A stretch of 64,000 nucleotides of DNA from contig MSJI02000869.1 in the NCBI GenBank assembly GCA_001931905.2, positions 35,861-99,860 of the forward strand, read 5' to 3'. The notes beneath the pieces were generated by a model. The model saw nothing but the letters and a program-made list of their open reading frames with translations, ran no database searches and was not told where the DNA came from. This DNA comes from Cladosporium sp. IMV 00045. Taxonomy: Eukaryota; Ascomycota; Dothideomycetes; Cladosporiales; Cladosporiaceae. This document shows positions 1 to 11,174 of the stretch, in pieces (positions within the stretch are counted from its first letter, which is position 1; each line of letters starts with the position of its first letter). The position numbers were made by a program, and so were the translations under genes.

Positions 1-432
1 GGCAACATCTCCTTCGACGCTGACGAGAGCACCCTCACCGAGTACTTCCAGGAGCACGGCTCCATCAACAGCATCCGTCTCCCCACCGACCGTGAGACCG
101 GCGCTCCCAAGGGCTTCGGTTACGTCGAGATGAGCTCCATCGAGGAGGCCCAGGCTGCCTATGAGGCCCTGAATGGTGTCGAAGTTGCCGGCCGTCCCGT
201 CCGTCTTGACTTCGCCCAGGAGCGCTCCAACGACGGTGGCTCTCGTGGTGGTTTCGGCGGTGACCGCGGTGGACGCGGTGGTCGCGGTGGCGGACGTGGT
301 GGTTTCGGCGACCGTGGCGGCCGTGGTGGCCGTGGCGGTGGACGTGGTGGCCGCGGTGCTCCCCGCGGCGGTGGATCTTTCAACCGCGGAGGCTTCGGCG
401 ACTTCTCCGGCAAGAAGGTCTCTTTCGACTAA
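1..432 (+). CDS. Nucleolin/Nsr1-like RNA-binding protein, 3' part (RRM + RGG tail)
   Basis: The open frame enters from the left edge in frame 1 and stops at TAA 430-432, so only the C-terminal 143 residues are present. Residues 1-76 form most of an RRM: the RNP2 strand (GNISFD) is cut by the window edge and RNP1 reads KGFGYVEM. About 45 residues of RGG/GGRGG repeats follow, then a short tail ending in KKVSFD. An RRM followed by a glycine-arginine-rich C-terminus is the end of nucleolin-type proteins (yeast Nsr1, fission yeast Gar2), which act in nucleolar pre-rRNA processing. The RGG tract would be a substrate for arginine methylation; that is family knowledge. The missing N-terminus should hold an acidic region and a first RRM. 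Other RRM/RGG proteins cannot be excluded without the upstream sequence. Confidence 0.8.
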   Translation, partial: GNISFDADESTLTEYFQEHGSINSIRLPTDRETGAPKGFGYVEMSSIEEAQAAYEALNGVEVAGRPVRLDFAQERSNDGGSRGGFGGDRGGRGGRGGGRGGFGDRGGRGGRGGGRGGRGAPRGGGSFNRGGFGDFSGKKVSFD

Positions 433-1693
433 ACTTGTTCGCTTCGACATGACACGAAGGACTGTTGGTCTCTCATCGACCAACCCGAAAATCAAAAATG
501 GCGTTTTTGTGGGAATTAGACCTTTGAGTCTCTGTAATGCTCCGGCTTTGGGAACGTGAACAAAAAGGGAAAATAGCGTTGTCCGTGTATCAAAAATGAA
601 ATCGATTCAAATCAATCAATCAATTGAACTTGATGCTCAATTTTATTCGTTCCAGTATTGTAACGACCTGCGGGAAGGAGCGTTCTGCCTTTGAGAGACA
701 TAGTTGTTGATGTCTATCGAAGGGCAATCCCAGGTATCTCTTGGGAACTCACCTCCAGCACAGCTGATGATCCATTAAATTCATGCTCAGATACCTTCTT
801 TGGAGTTTGGAGAGAGCCTCTCTCGCCAGGGATTTCTAGAATCTCTCTCGAATCCCTTTACCCTGGCATAGTGAATTATTTGTTGATTCCCTGCTGAGCA
901 TATGCTCACGAACAGTAGGTTTTTTCCAGAGAGCTTTCTTTGAGCCTCATTAATCCATCTAAACAATTGCACCATCTGAAATAAAAGTCGTTTTCCCATG
1001 AGCTGACGTGACGTTGGAGCGTACACGTGTCTGCCATAACAACAAAAACCGTCTCACTCGAAGCTACCTCCATAGTACTCGCCTAGACAGGTGTCTCTGT
1101 AAATCCACTCTCGTGGAGAGTCGCTATTTTCCACTCTAGAGGTATAGCTCAATAGGTAAATGCGTGAGATGGCTCTGTACACCGAGCGCTATCTCTCGTA
1201 ATCTACTGTTCTCTTGAACAGCTTTTATTCATTCAGCAAGGCAGAGACATTTGGAAGGCGTAGTGCCAGCTTTGCAATAACTCGAATGGCCATATGGTGA
1301 GTTTAGTCAACACCTGATCATAGACGATCACATCTCCCAACAAGAGCTTTCGCAGCTTGGATTCTCCGAGAGGGTCGACATCGATGATGACAGCAATGAT
1401 GGCATAGAAATCGAGCCTACCTATGTACCTATTGACGTCCATTTACATGACAAGATCCCTCTCGACGATTGAAGTGGACGTCGAACCATTCATGGGGCCC
1501 GGGGGACTGATGGTTTTCCGAGTGCTTGATGCTTTCCAAAAATGGAATTTCTTGAGACGTTATTAAAAAAGTTCTAGATTGTGCTGTTCCTTCATCTCGA
1601 ATTTGCGGGTTTGCTTTTTTCAGCCCTTCGAATTCGATTGATCTGCATTCTTTTTCTGACTTGAATGCATCTCGTCTTCTCTTTCTTTGCCGA
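433..1693. other. Intergenic, convergent 3' ends
   Basis: This lies between the RRM/RGG gene and the 3' end of the BBE oxidase. Only short frames without recognisable domains are present. A partial inverted repeat (GCCAGGG at 825-831 with CCCTGGC at 861-867) lies inside it. I see no RNA gene. Confidence 0.5.
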
Positions 1694-3688
1694 TTATGCC
1701 TTGCAAAGGCGCCCGTCGCCTTGGGGGACCCAGTAATCGGCTCCGACGGCCTAGATGGAGAAAGTCAGTACAGAGGTTTCTCACAATCCACCACACCCGA
1801 CACCTCCAATACGAAGGAAGACTTACCGTCGGCGCGTAAAAAACATGCTCAGGATCGTACTTGTCCTTAATCTCGCTCAACCTGTCGTAGTTCTCTCCAT
1901 AAAAATTCTTCTTCCAATCCGGATCGCGGAAATCGCCCTCGCTGAGATACGTGGTGCCGCCGGGCGTGATCTCGGAGAGTTTGGGTGTCAGTTGCTCAGT
2001 GATCATCTCGACCGTGTCCTCCAGGTACGCCCAAGGCTTGTTGTAACTCGACGGCGTCACGATCAGAAGCGACACCAGCGCGTCGCGCCAGCCGGGGTTG
2101 ACGGAGTTGGACGGCGTGTTGGGCGGCGCGGAGGCGTTGAGGCCGATTCCTATGACCGTCGCGCCGTGCGCGTTGATGAAGCTGTACGCGGCTGTGACGT
2201 CTTGGCCTTTGTTGAGCACGATTTCGCGTGGGAGGAGGCGGCCCGTGTAGACGTATGCGTTCACGGGGAGGGGCGCGAACATGGCGGCGTAGAATTCCGT
2301 GTAGCTGTCGAAGTCGCCGAAGTAGGAGGCGTAGCGGACGTTGAGCTCGTCGAGGCGGGCTGTGAAAGGGGCCATGAATTCGCGCAGCTGGGAGGACGTC
2401 ACGCCCGGTCCGGTCATGGGGCGCACGGCGAAGGAGGTGTTGGTTACGAAGAAAGTGGTTGTTACGCCTGCTTCGGTGGAGGCGGGCAGGACTTTGGTTT
2501 GGAAGTCGGAGACGAGGGAGTAGAAGGTTTCTTGGGAGAGGCCTGCGCTGGCGAAGGTCAGGTTGGCGCCTGCCGTGGGCGTGTCGGCGTGAGCTTTGGA
2601 GGTCATGCTGAGCACGACGCCGTAAGTGCCGCCTCCACCGCCGGAGAGGGCCCAGTAGAGATCGGTGTTCTGATCGCGGGAGGCGATGAGGTGCTCGCCT
2701 CCGGCAGTTACGACTTCCCATTCGAGGACTTGGTCGGCCGCCATGCCGCGGAGGGAGGTCAGGGCAGAGTGGCCGCCGCCTTGACTGTATCCGCCGGCGA
2801 CACCGACGGTTGGGCAGGATCCGGTGACGACTTGCATGCCTTGATCGAAGGCGGCTTTGTTGACTTCCATGCCTTGCACTCCGGCGCCCATCTTGACGGC
2901 TTTGCCGCTGTAGTGCTCATCGGACCAGTCCTTGAATTCGATGTCCTTGAGATGGTGCATCCAGAGGCTGAGAGTGCCGGGTCCGGTGCTCTTGCCGTTG
3001 AAGTCGTGACCGGTGTTGCCTATATTGGTGTAAGTGGTGTTTTGGATGGCCTTAGGGGGAGGACGAACGTACGAATGATCAAGCGGATGTTGTTGTCGTT
3101 GGCGAATTTGATGCCTGCGGACACATCGTCGGCGTTCTCAACCTTGACCGAGTAGGAAACGTACGATCCGATCACGCATTCTGCAGAACGAGGGAGGAAG
3201 GGATCGCAGCTTTGGCTGACGAAGTAGGGGGCCATGGTGGAAGATGAATCGGGGTAGCTGGTTAAGTCAGTACGTTGATGAGCAGTGGCAATACAGCAAC
3301 TAGGTTGACATACTGCAACGAAGGGTCTATCCTAATGACTTGTGTTAGCACACAGCATCGCAATACGTGCTTTCTTCTTGGGGATATCATACCATCTCTT
3401 CTGCAACTGAGCGCAAGCTTCCTCATCATATGCGGGCCAGTCAGGGTGATCGTTATTCGCATCGTGGCAGACAGCAGCCAAAGGGATAGTCGCAATGAGC
3501 TTGCCTCCTAGAGTCTCGTTGAACGACGACCATTTGTCGCTGCTAGGCCAGCAGTCATCGCCGGGGAAGCATTTGCAATCAGTGTCTCTCTTAACGCAAT
3601 CCTCATCAGCCAACACAGTCGACGAAAGAGCAGCCAACAAAGCAACAGAAAGCGTCCTGGCGTTCAAACGGCCGCTTGAAAAAACCAT
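1694..3688 (-). CDS. Secreted FAD-linked oxidoreductase, BBE/VAO type
   Basis: My model has four exons: 3688-3393, 3257-3073, 3019-1827 and 1750-1694, about 576 aa. Exon 1 begins with a signal peptide (hydrophobic stretch LSVALLAALSSTVLA). Exons 2-3 join in frame to give RNTGHDFNGKS, a hallmark of the FAD-binding PCMH fold. GGYSQGGGHSAL follows, and the BBE C-terminus ends in ...YAPTAVGADYWVPQGDGRLC. Introns 2 and 3 (3072-3020 and 1826-1751) have clear GTACGT and GTAAGT donors. Intron 1 (3392-3258) is the least certain, because a second phase-compatible donor lies further downstream. Family members oxidise alcohols or sugars or close rings with FAD bound covalently through His/Cys; the substrate cannot be read from sequence. 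It is likely extracellular. The neighbouring genes give no pathway context. Confidence 0.85.
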
Positions 3689-4659
3689 CTTGGCGGTGGT
3701 GGTGATGGGAGAATTGAGTTTCTGCCGAGAAGAACAACGCAGCCATCATGGGCTTTTTGTACACCAAATAAGCCATGAGATTAAGGTACCTTATTTCCCA
3801 TGGCGACTCATGCATAATAGTCCATTCTGGTGGCCGAGGAGGATTGTGGATGCTTGGGATCCTTTTTTCTACGGACGTCTTCCCTATAAGGAACCAAAGC
3901 CGTGCACGCCGTGCGGGTTATCGATAGCACATTGGTCGAGAACGTTATTCTTCGCTTCGAGAATGAGGGTTCTTCATTCGATACCGGGTCGTATTAACTT
4001 TATCCTTTCGGAAGGGCTAGGGAGACGGACTGCGAGTGTTTGCTGCAGTCACTTCAGGAGGCCTTACTTTTACAGTATATCGACCGAAGCGAGAGACTTA
4101 TGCTTTGTATACACGAGTCGACATAATTGCAGATGACTGGAAAATTCGCTGTAATCTCGGCATCCGTCAACCGGAGCTATCATTATGATTTCTTCAAGGG
4201 TCTTCCACCTTTCAAGATCAGCCACACCCGCCTACCCGGTGCCTAATGTCTTGTCGGCGCTAAGCTATGCTGAGTGTTTGTCCGAACACTTCACTTCCAC
4301 GTGTGCCACCAAAGTTGGGCAGGGACCAACAAGGCCCCAAGTATCTCCAGTAGATCATCTGTCGTTTTTGTGGCACGTACCATCAGTTTCCCACTACAGG
4401 GAATTGCTTCGGACCACAGAGCGGAGCTATTCCCACTGCCGAGTCATTCTGGAATTGACGTGAGTTGTTAAGCGTTCCTATCTTCGACTCCTATTCTTCT
4501 TGAAGCGTGAATTGAAGAACGAAAATGTCGATGCTGGTCAAGACGAATAGGCATATCAGACGAGAATCTCCATTTCCAAGGACTAATCATGCATAGTTCA
4601 CCCAGTCCTGATGCTGGCGTTTCATGGCCTGATAGATATATATCGGCCCTTAGCATTCC
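3689..4659. other. Divergent promoter region (BBE oxidase / archaemetzincin)
   Basis: The two flanking genes are transcribed away from each other. A TATATATC stretch near 4637 lies just upstream of the plus-strand ATG. The frames of up to about 210 codons here look non-coding and match no family I recognise. Confidence 0.45.
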
Positions 4660-6090
4660 ATGAACATGCCTCCCACCCCGGTCAAACACAAAAGATGCTC
4701 CCACACTGACCTCCAACTCGAACCATCCGCCTACGCAACCGAAGCGGGCTTCGTCTGGTCATCACCAAAGCAGCGATTTGCCGCCACCACCAAGACGGGT
4801 CGAGCTCCAACCACGACGTCCCGAGGGACTAGAAACGCAGACGCTTTCCAGCAAAACAATCACCAGCCCAGTACCTTTCCCGGACCGCTGGTATTACCCT
4901 GGGACGATTTAGGATGGGATCCAGACCATGAAGGTCAAACTTTCAAGTCCTGGTATGAGGAACCTTATCGTAACAAACCCACCACCGCGCGGAAGACGCT
5001 TTATGTGTTTGATGTACCGGAGATCACTGAGGATGTCAAGTTCATGGATGCATGGACGCAGCCTCAGCTACCAGTGACTGAGAAAAATGGCCCGAAGAAG
5101 AATGCAGAACCCGTGTCTACCGCTAGGACGACACCAGCACCCCAAGCGCAAGACATCGTCGCCTATCTGTCTGCATTCTACCACGGCCTGCCGACAAAGC
5201 TATCTCCTCAACAACTCCGCTTCGTGCCCTGGGGAGAGAAACCCAAGACCTCAAAGAAAAAGCAACCTCAGCCCAAACAACAGCCAGAGCAACAACAATA
5301 CATCGGCCTCTCCACCCCCACCAACCTCACCACCCGCATCCGCGCCCGCCCTTCCCCCGATAATGTCTTCTCCGGCCAACTCAACCTCGAAGACATCCTG
5401 GACTTCGTCATCTCCACCCTCCCCCGCGACGCCTACGCCGTCGTCCTCCTAACGCACCACGACCTGTACGAAGACGAAGCGGACGATTTCTGCTGCGGTC
5501 GCGCCTATGGCGGCAGTCGCGTCTGCGTCGTTTCTATGGCACGTTATCGCCCCGAACTCGACGCCTCGCTTGCCCTGGATCGAGACCACATGTGGCCCGC
5601 CTCTCACTGCAGAGCTTACGTAGAGCAACTGTGCGCGAAAGACGACATCCACGTCGCGACGCGAGACGTGCCAGCGATGAAGGGGAGTCCGATGAGGGAA
5701 GCTGTGCGCGCCGCTTCCACACTTTCGCACGAAAACACTCCAGCCTCCCTTACCGGCCTGTGGTTCAGCCGCGTCGTCCGCACGGTCTCGCACGAGTTGG
5801 GCCATTGTCTGGCCCTCGGCCACTGTATTTACTACGCGTGTCTGATGCAGAGCACGGCGGGGGTAAGGGAGGATGTGCGGCAGCCGCCGTACCTGTGTCC
5901 CGTGTGCGTGGGGAAGGTGGCGTGGATGGTTGCTGTTGAAGTGAGGAAGGGAGGGGAGGAGGGCAGGAAGGAGTATGTGAGGGAGAGGTATGAGGCACTG
6001 CAGGGGGTTTGTGGGGGGTGGGAGGGGGTGGGGATGTTTGCGGGTTATAAGGCGTGGCTTGGGGCGAGGGTGAGGGAGGTTGAGGGTTGA
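4660..6090 (+). CDS. Archaemetzincin-like zinc metalloprotease (M54)
   Basis: A single-exon 476-aa frame. Around residues 378-420 it carries HELGHCLALGHC, then a CxMQ element and CPVC. This is the archaemetzincin signature: a catalytic HExxHxxxxxH centre plus a second zinc site built by four cysteines (CxxxxCxM...CxxC). Eukaryotic AMZ proteins are aminopeptidase-like metzincins of poorly known substrate. The first ~90 residues and the Gln/Pro/Lys-rich stretch near residues 190-215 are low complexity and unlikely to be catalytic. The metzincin position usually occupied by Gly (HExxHxxG) is Ala here, with Gly two residues later. No signal peptide is visible, so a cytosolic or nuclear location is inferred. 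It converges on RPC1. Confidence 0.85.
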   Translation: MNMPPTPVKHKRCSHTDLQLEPSAYATEAGFVWSSPKQRFAATTKTGRAPTTTSRGTRNADAFQQNNHQPSTFPGPLVLPWDDLGWDPDHEGQTFKSWYEEPYRNKPTTARKTLYVFDVPEITEDVKFMDAWTQPQLPVTEKNGPKKNAEPVSTARTTPAPQAQDIVAYLSAFYHGLPTKLSPQQLRFVPWGEKPKTSKKKQPQPKQQPEQQQYIGLSTPTNLTTRIRARPSPDNVFSGQLNLEDILDFVISTLPRDAYAVVLLTHHDLYEDEADDFCCGRAYGGSRVCVVSMARYRPELDASLALDRDHMWPASHCRAYVEQLCAKDDIHVATRDVPAMKGSPMREAVRAASTLSHENTPASLTGLWFSRVVRTVSHELGHCLALGHCIYYACLMQSTAGVREDVRQPPYLCPVCVGKVAWMVAVEVRKGGEEGRKEYVRERYEALQGVCGGWEGVGMFAGYKAWLGARVREVEG

Positions 6091-6725
6091 GGGTTGATGT
6101 TGGTGGTGATGTTGATGTTGGCGTTGGATGATACGTGCACGTGTGGGTTGCGAGAGCACGCAATCTCGATAGCCTGTTTCTCAAAGGGCAGATCGGTTTT
6201 TCGAGAGCGTTAGGACCGATGATACGAGCACGGTAGCGATAGAAATGCTCGCTCGTTATGCCCATGACCTCTAAAGTAGAGCTTTGCTAATATGAAGAGA
6301 AAGCTAAAGATACGCGTATAGAGAGTCTTTATCTTTGTTCAGAGTGTCTTCATAGGAGGGGTTAAGTTGGAGCTCTTAGGAGGCGTCGATATGTGCCTAA
6401 GTCGTGCAGGAAAGGTCTCTACTTGGATATAACCTTTTTATGCATAGCGCCTAATTGAAGGAATGCAATTCGTTCGAAATTTGAGGCTGGGAGGATTATT
6501 TGTCTGACGATTTTAAGTTCTTTTGCGTTTTCTTACATGAACCGTTCAATGCATTCCCATGATCTTCCTAGCTCGTATCACTCAACCGTCACAATCCGCC
6601 TCGTCCCACAACCGCACCAAGCCCAACCGAATCGCGAGAAGGAAAAAGAACGCCAAACGCTATGCTCATTGCTGGGGGAGGGAAAATGCATCAATCTCGC
6701 ACTCCCTCACCCTCATCATCCCCCC
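6091..6725. other. Convergent 3' intergenic region
   Basis: The space between the ends of the archaemetzincin and RPC1 genes. Apparent frames are extensions or shadows of the neighbours. Nothing else is seen. Confidence 0.5.
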
Positions 6726-9700
6726 TCAAGCAGCACCACCCACAAGCGCCGCCCTCCTCGCCCTCAAGCGTTCGCCCCTCTTCATCATCGCAGGCCTACA
6801 CGCATCGCCAAAATTCGTCCCCAAGACAGCTCTCTCACCCAATCCCTGCTCGATCTCCAACGGCCTCACGACCTTCATCGACCCCGTACCAATCGTCATA
6901 CTCTGGCCCATAATAATACATTCACTCACGCCCGAAATCTCATCCTGCTTCATCTTCGCGCCCGCCTCGAAAAGGTGATCAGCGGTCTTCTCGAACGAAG
7001 CAAGTTGCAGAACCGATTCGCGCATCTTCGCCAGACCGAAGCGCGTGATGCCCAGAATCTCGCCCTTGTACGTCATCACGTCGGCGAGCAGCTGCATGTG
7101 GCGCGGGTCGATTCCCATACCGCCCATGACCTGGGAGATTTCGCGGATGATGGTGTTGCGGGCGGCTTCGACGCCGAGCACGTCGCGGCACTCGAGGACG
7201 TTGTTGGTCGTGCAGGCGTAGCCGTTGATGCCGTCGGTGGTCATGCATTGCTTGAAACCGTAGCCTTCGACCAGAACGGAAATGGGCTCGCGCCCCGTGT
7301 GGTCGGGCTTGTCGTCTTTCTTCATGATGGCGCGCGCGGCTTCGGGGTAGCCTTTGATTACCACGGAGGGGAGTTTGCGTTTGAGTTGTTGGATGGTCAT
7401 GAAGAGGTCTTCGGTCGCTTCTTCGCCCGTGGGGAGTTTGGTGGCGCGCGAGGGGGTGCGGCGGCGTTTGCTGTCGTCGGAGGAGTCGCCGACGCTGCAG
7501 AAGACGCGCAGGTGGCAGTTGCCTTTGGGGACGGCGATGACGCCGAGTTGGCGGAAGCCCTTTGTGTTCTCGATCGCGGCAGTAATGTGGTGCATGCCGA
7601 TTCGCAGGCCCAGGTTGCGCACCGCCTGCCAGTCGACGCGCATGTTGATCCAGCCGCCTTCGACGCCCCAGACGTCCTCGACGTACGCGACGATGTCTTT
7701 GAGGTAGGTTTTCTGGATGAGCGCGGCGGCCATGCGCGCGGCGATGGACTCGTAGGGGCTGTCCAATGCGCAGCTGATGACGGGCGTACTAATGGCCTTG
7801 CTGGCGTTGATGATCTCCTTGATACGAGGCACACCCTGCGTGATACTCATGCCGGCGACACCGGCGAAATGGAAAGTCTTCAGAGTCATCTGGGTACCGG
7901 GCTCACCGATGGAGTGGGCGCCGACGGCTCCCACGGCGTGACCGGCCTCGACCTTTGACTTTTCGAATTTGTGGAAGCAGAGGTATAGGAATTTGTCCAG
8001 GGCCGACTTGGAGAGTTTGAAGATGTGGTCGACGGCGTGGTCGCCACGGGCCTGGCTGCTGACAATCTTGGACATCTTGTCGTTGACGTAGTCTTCGACG
8101 GTGGCGATGAAGCTGCGAATGCTTTCTTGCTGGTCTGTATTCTCAGGAGTCTGATCGTTGTAAGGTAGGAGAGACTGGTCACTTTCTGAGATTCTGTCGA
8201 CGCCCTTCTTTTCTCTTTGCACCACGATGCTGAGGATCTCGCGGACCTCCTCTTGCGTCAAGCCGCGTTCGGTGTTGTCCCAAGTGCTGCTGACAGCGTG
8301 GGAGAAAGTACGGTCGAAATTGACGGGTTTGGCATTTCCCTCCATGTCCACGGGGTCGAGTCCGTCGTCACCGAACTTCATCTGCACCACGACACCCGTT
8401 GAGCTGCGCACGGTGTTATCGTACTGCGCGCTCAGATCTTCCAAACTCTTCATGAGACGACGCGACATGTAACCAGTCTCGGCGGTCTTGACGGCAGTAT
8501 CGACCAGACCTTCGCGACCAGACATTGCGTGGAAGATGAACTCTGACGGGTTGAGACCAGTGAAGAAAGAGTTGAACACGAAACCCTTGGAAGGCGGGTC
8601 TCTCGATGCCTTGGGGAAATGTGGCAGTGTTCGGTCTTGGAAGCCGTCGAGCACACGTTTTCCGCCGATAATTTGCTGACCTACGACGGCAACCATCTGG
8701 GAGACGTTGATGAGGGAACCCTTGGAACCGCAAGTAGCCATGGTCAAGGGAGCGTTGTAGATGCTCAGTTCGTCGAAACAGGCATCACCGCACTCTTGAC
8801 GGACCTTGGACAGGATACCGGACATTTGATTTTCCATCGTCATTTCTTCATCGCAACCAGGATCGCGCACCAACTCTCCAGCCTTGAACTTGTTGATGAG
8901 AGCAACGCATTTTGCGTACGCGGCGTCGACCAGGACCTGCTTCTTTGCGCGAAGTTTATCACTGGGGTAGACATCGTTGATTCCAATGGAGAAACCCTGC
9001 TCGCCAATCCAGCGTGCGGACAGTTTGGCAAGTCTGTTCATCATCGAAGCAGCGTAGTCCGGTCCAAAATCACGCATGGCGACGTAGAAGACGGAGTCCT
9101 TCTTACCATCACCGACAGTAGCCTTGTCCATGACACCGCACATGACTTCGCTGTTGCGGATGACCAGGTATGCGTCGTTGAGAACCATGTCGGGGATCAT
9201 GCCTTTCTCTTTGGGTACGGCGTATTGCTTGCACTTGGCTTCGAGGTTGATGTTGACTGGGTAATCAGGATGAGGTTTGATGAGGAGTCCCCAAAGCTGC
9301 TTTCCAGTCCACAACTGCTGCGGCTTCATGATGGCGGGTGGCGGAAGCTTGACGGAATATTCTTTACCGGTGTATGGGTCCTTCACCTGCATGCCGTCGT
9401 ACATCATGTTGACCCATTGTGAGAATTGTCTTCGGTTGAAGAACTTGTCTTTTCGGCTGGTGAGGTAAGCACCTGTGATGAAATCTTGAATGGCTGCAAT
9501 GATAGGCGTTCCGTCCTTGGGTGTGGCAAGGTTATTCTTGACACCCATCAGCTCGATAGCTTCTGTGCGTGCTTCTTCTGTTTGGGGAACGTGGATGTTC
9601 ATCTCGTCACCGTCGAAATCGGCGTTGTACGGGTTGCATACACACTCGTTGAGGCGGAATGTTCGCCAGGGTCGAATCTTAGCTTTGTGTGCTAAGATTG

Positions 9701-11174
9701 AGAGTTTGTGCAGAGACGGTTGTCGGTTGAACAGCACGACATCACCGTCCTCCAGATGGCGCTCGACCGTGTCGCCGAATTCAAGTCGGCTTGCAATCTT
9801 TTCCAGATCTGCTTTGCTGCTCGCGACGCGTAGAGCGAGGCGGCGACCATCGCGACCTTTGATGACGAAATTCGCACCGGGATGTTGCTTAGTTCCTCTC
9901 AAGACACAAGCCTTGAGCTTCTTGATATTTTGGGTGTTGACCCTCTCTGGGTAGGTCATGTTGACGGCGACGCGCATAGGAATGGCCACCTCTTCAACTG
10001 ACAAGTTGGGGTCAGGTGAAATGACTGTACGTCCTGAAAAGTCGACACGCTTTCCGGACAAATTACCACGGAAACGACCCTGCTTGCCCTTCAAACGCTG
10101 ACAAAAGCCACGCATTGCCTTTCCGTACGCTGAGTCGCGACCGAGGCCGGGAAGCCCACCATCGATGTACATAGCTACCTGCACCTGCAAGAACTCCCAC
10201 ATTTCCGTCAATTTCTGGATAGGCTGGCCTTGCGCGAGACCGGCGCGGATGAGACTATTGATGTGTAAGATATCTCCGAGTTTGTTCGTAATGTCATCCT
10301 CGGTGGTGGCCGCTTCTTGCGAGACGGAAGGTCTGATGGCGACGGGTGGTGCAGGGATATGAGTCCAGATCATGTGTTCCGGACGCCCAATCGATGGGTC
10401 CATTCCGAAGAGCTCGACGTCCGGGCCAGGAATCTTGCGGAAGATCTGGAGGACCTTCAAAGGATTCATATCGTCCAGAGCTTTCTTTGCGTGGCGTTCA
10501 ATTTCCTGATTCTCTTCTTTGGCAGTGCTAAAAGATGCCTCGAACTTCTCCATCTCCTTGGGTTTCACCTTGCTCCGCGCGCTTGACGAAGTGTAGATGG
10601 TGTATTTGTTGTGAACGAGCTTGATCGGGTGTTGCGGAACCTTCTTGACCTGACCATTGTACGCCGAACAATGCGGACAGATCTTGGTCTTGCGAGCCTC
10701 TGCAGCAATAGTCTTGCAAAGCGCATCTCTCCTCAGTCCATCCATTCCCGGCCTTCGCATCTGACGCAGCAATTTCCGCTTCTCTTTCTCCGGCAGCAAG
10801 ACTTGACTGCACTCCTTGCACACGCAGTGCAGGAACTCCATGATCTTCTTGAAATATCCATAGTGAAAGACCGGCAGCACCAGCTTGACGTGACCAAAAT
10901 GTCCAGAGCAATCCTTCAGGCCCTCGCCACAGGTCGCGCAAGTCTCGGTCTTGGAGGAAGTGCCCAGTCGCTCGTCCAATGGGCCGTTGGCGGTCTGCTT
11001 TCGTGGCTGGCCCAGCGGGCGGTCGAGGTCGTACAAGTTTCGGTCGGCGACATTAACGACAGACTGCGAAACGATGTTCTGCGGGCTCAGGATGCCGAAC
11101 TGGAGGGACTTGATGCGCTTGGGGTGGCGGTCCAGGACTTGCTCCTTGCCGGTGTCCTCGTAGGTGGCGTCCAT
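6726..11174 (-). CDS. RPC1: DNA-directed RNA polymerase III largest subunit RPC1
   Basis: An intronless frame of 1482 aa, matching the usual RPC1/Rpc160 length (about 1390-1460) and lacking a Pol II heptad CTD. The N-terminus has the clamp-core zinc ligands (CATCG...CSGHFGH, residues ~68-85). The catalytic magnesium loop NADFDGDEMN is at about residues 516-525, followed by the Pol III-like EEARTEAIELMGVKNNL. The funnel, trigger-loop and cleft regions (GEPGTQMTLKTFHFAG, GVPRIKEIINA) are present. The C-terminus retains IGTGSMKVV. RPC1 forms the active centre that makes tRNA, 5S rRNA and U6. Pol I is excluded by size and by the lack of its insertions; Pol II is excluded by the absence of heptads. 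A basic extension of about 40 residues after the usual end is specific to this gene. Confidence 0.95.
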   Translation of the reverse strand: MDATYEDTGKEQVLDRHPKRIKSLQFGILSPQNIVSQSVVNVADRNLYDLDRPLGQPRKQTANGPLDERLGTSSKTETCATCGEGLKDCSGHFGHVKLVLPVFHYGYFKKIMEFLHCVCKECSQVLLPEKEKRKLLRQMRRPGMDGLRRDALCKTIAAEARKTKICPHCSAYNGQVKKVPQHPIKLVHNKYTIYTSSSARSKVKPKEMEKFEASFSTAKEENQEIERHAKKALDDMNPLKVLQIFRKIPGPDVELFGMDPSIGRPEHMIWTHIPAPPVAIRPSVSQEAATTEDDITNKLGDILHINSLIRAGLAQGQPIQKLTEMWEFLQVQVAMYIDGGLPGLGRDSAYGKAMRGFCQRLKGKQGRFRGNLSGKRVDFSGRTVISPDPNLSVEEVAIPMRVAVNMTYPERVNTQNIKKLKACVLRGTKQHPGANFVIKGRDGRRLALRVASSKADLEKIASRLEFGDTVERHLEDGDVVLFNRQPSLHKLSILAHKAKIRPWRTFRLNECVCNPYNADFDGDEMNIHVPQTEEARTEAIELMGVKNNLATPKDGTPIIAAIQDFITGAYLTSRKDKFFNRRQFSQWVNMMYDGMQVKDPYTGKEYSVKLPPPAIMKPQQLWTGKQLWGLLIKPHPDYPVNINLEAKCKQYAVPKEKGMIPDMVLNDAYLVIRNSEVMCGVMDKATVGDGKKDSVFYVAMRDFGPDYAASMMNRLAKLSARWIGEQGFSIGINDVYPSDKLRAKKQVLVDAAYAKCVALINKFKAGELVRDPGCDEEMTMENQMSGILSKVRQECGDACFDELSIYNAPLTMATCGSKGSLINVSQMVAVVGQQIIGGKRVLDGFQDRTLPHFPKASRDPPSKGFVFNSFFTGLNPSEFIFHAMSGREGLVDTAVKTAETGYMSRRLMKSLEDLSAQYDNTVRSSTGVVVQMKFGDDGLDPVDMEGNAKPVNFDRTFSHAVSSTWDNTERGLTQEEVREILSIVVQREKKGVDRISESDQSLLPYNDQTPENTDQQESIRSFIATVEDYVNDKMSKIVSSQARGDHAVDHIFKLSKSALDKFLYLCFHKFEKSKVEAGHAVGAVGAHSIGEPGTQMTLKTFHFAGVAGMSITQGVPRIKEIINASKAISTPVISCALDSPYESIAARMAAALIQKTYLKDIVAYVEDVWGVEGGWINMRVDWQAVRNLGLRIGMHHITAAIENTKGFRQLGVIAVPKGNCHLRVFCSVGDSSDDSKRRRTPSRATKLPTGEEATEDLFMTIQQLKRKLPSVVIKGYPEAARAIMKKDDKPDHTGREPISVLVEGYGFKQCMTTDGINGYACTTNNVLECRDVLGVEAARNTIIREISQVMGGMGIDPRHMQLLADVMTYKGEILGITRFGLAKMRESVLQLASFEKTADHLFEAGAKMKQDEISGVSECIIMGQSMTIGTGSMKVVRPLEIEQGLGERAVLGTNFGDACRPAMMKRGERLRARRAALVGGAA

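Noticed and set aside
825..867. Stem-loop in the intergenic region
   Set aside because: Arms are short and interrupted; not distinguishable from chance.
1135..1215. tRNA-like start (gtatagctcaataggtaa)
   Set aside because: No matching acceptor stem or T-arm B box downstream.
1755..3155. 466-codon plus-strand frame opposite the BBE oxidase
   Set aside because: Antisense shadow of a GC-rich exon; Val/Gly/Ala-rich with no domain.
6537..7958. 473-codon plus-strand frame opposite the RPC1 3' end
   Set aside because: Antisense shadow; RPC1 motifs lie on the other strand.
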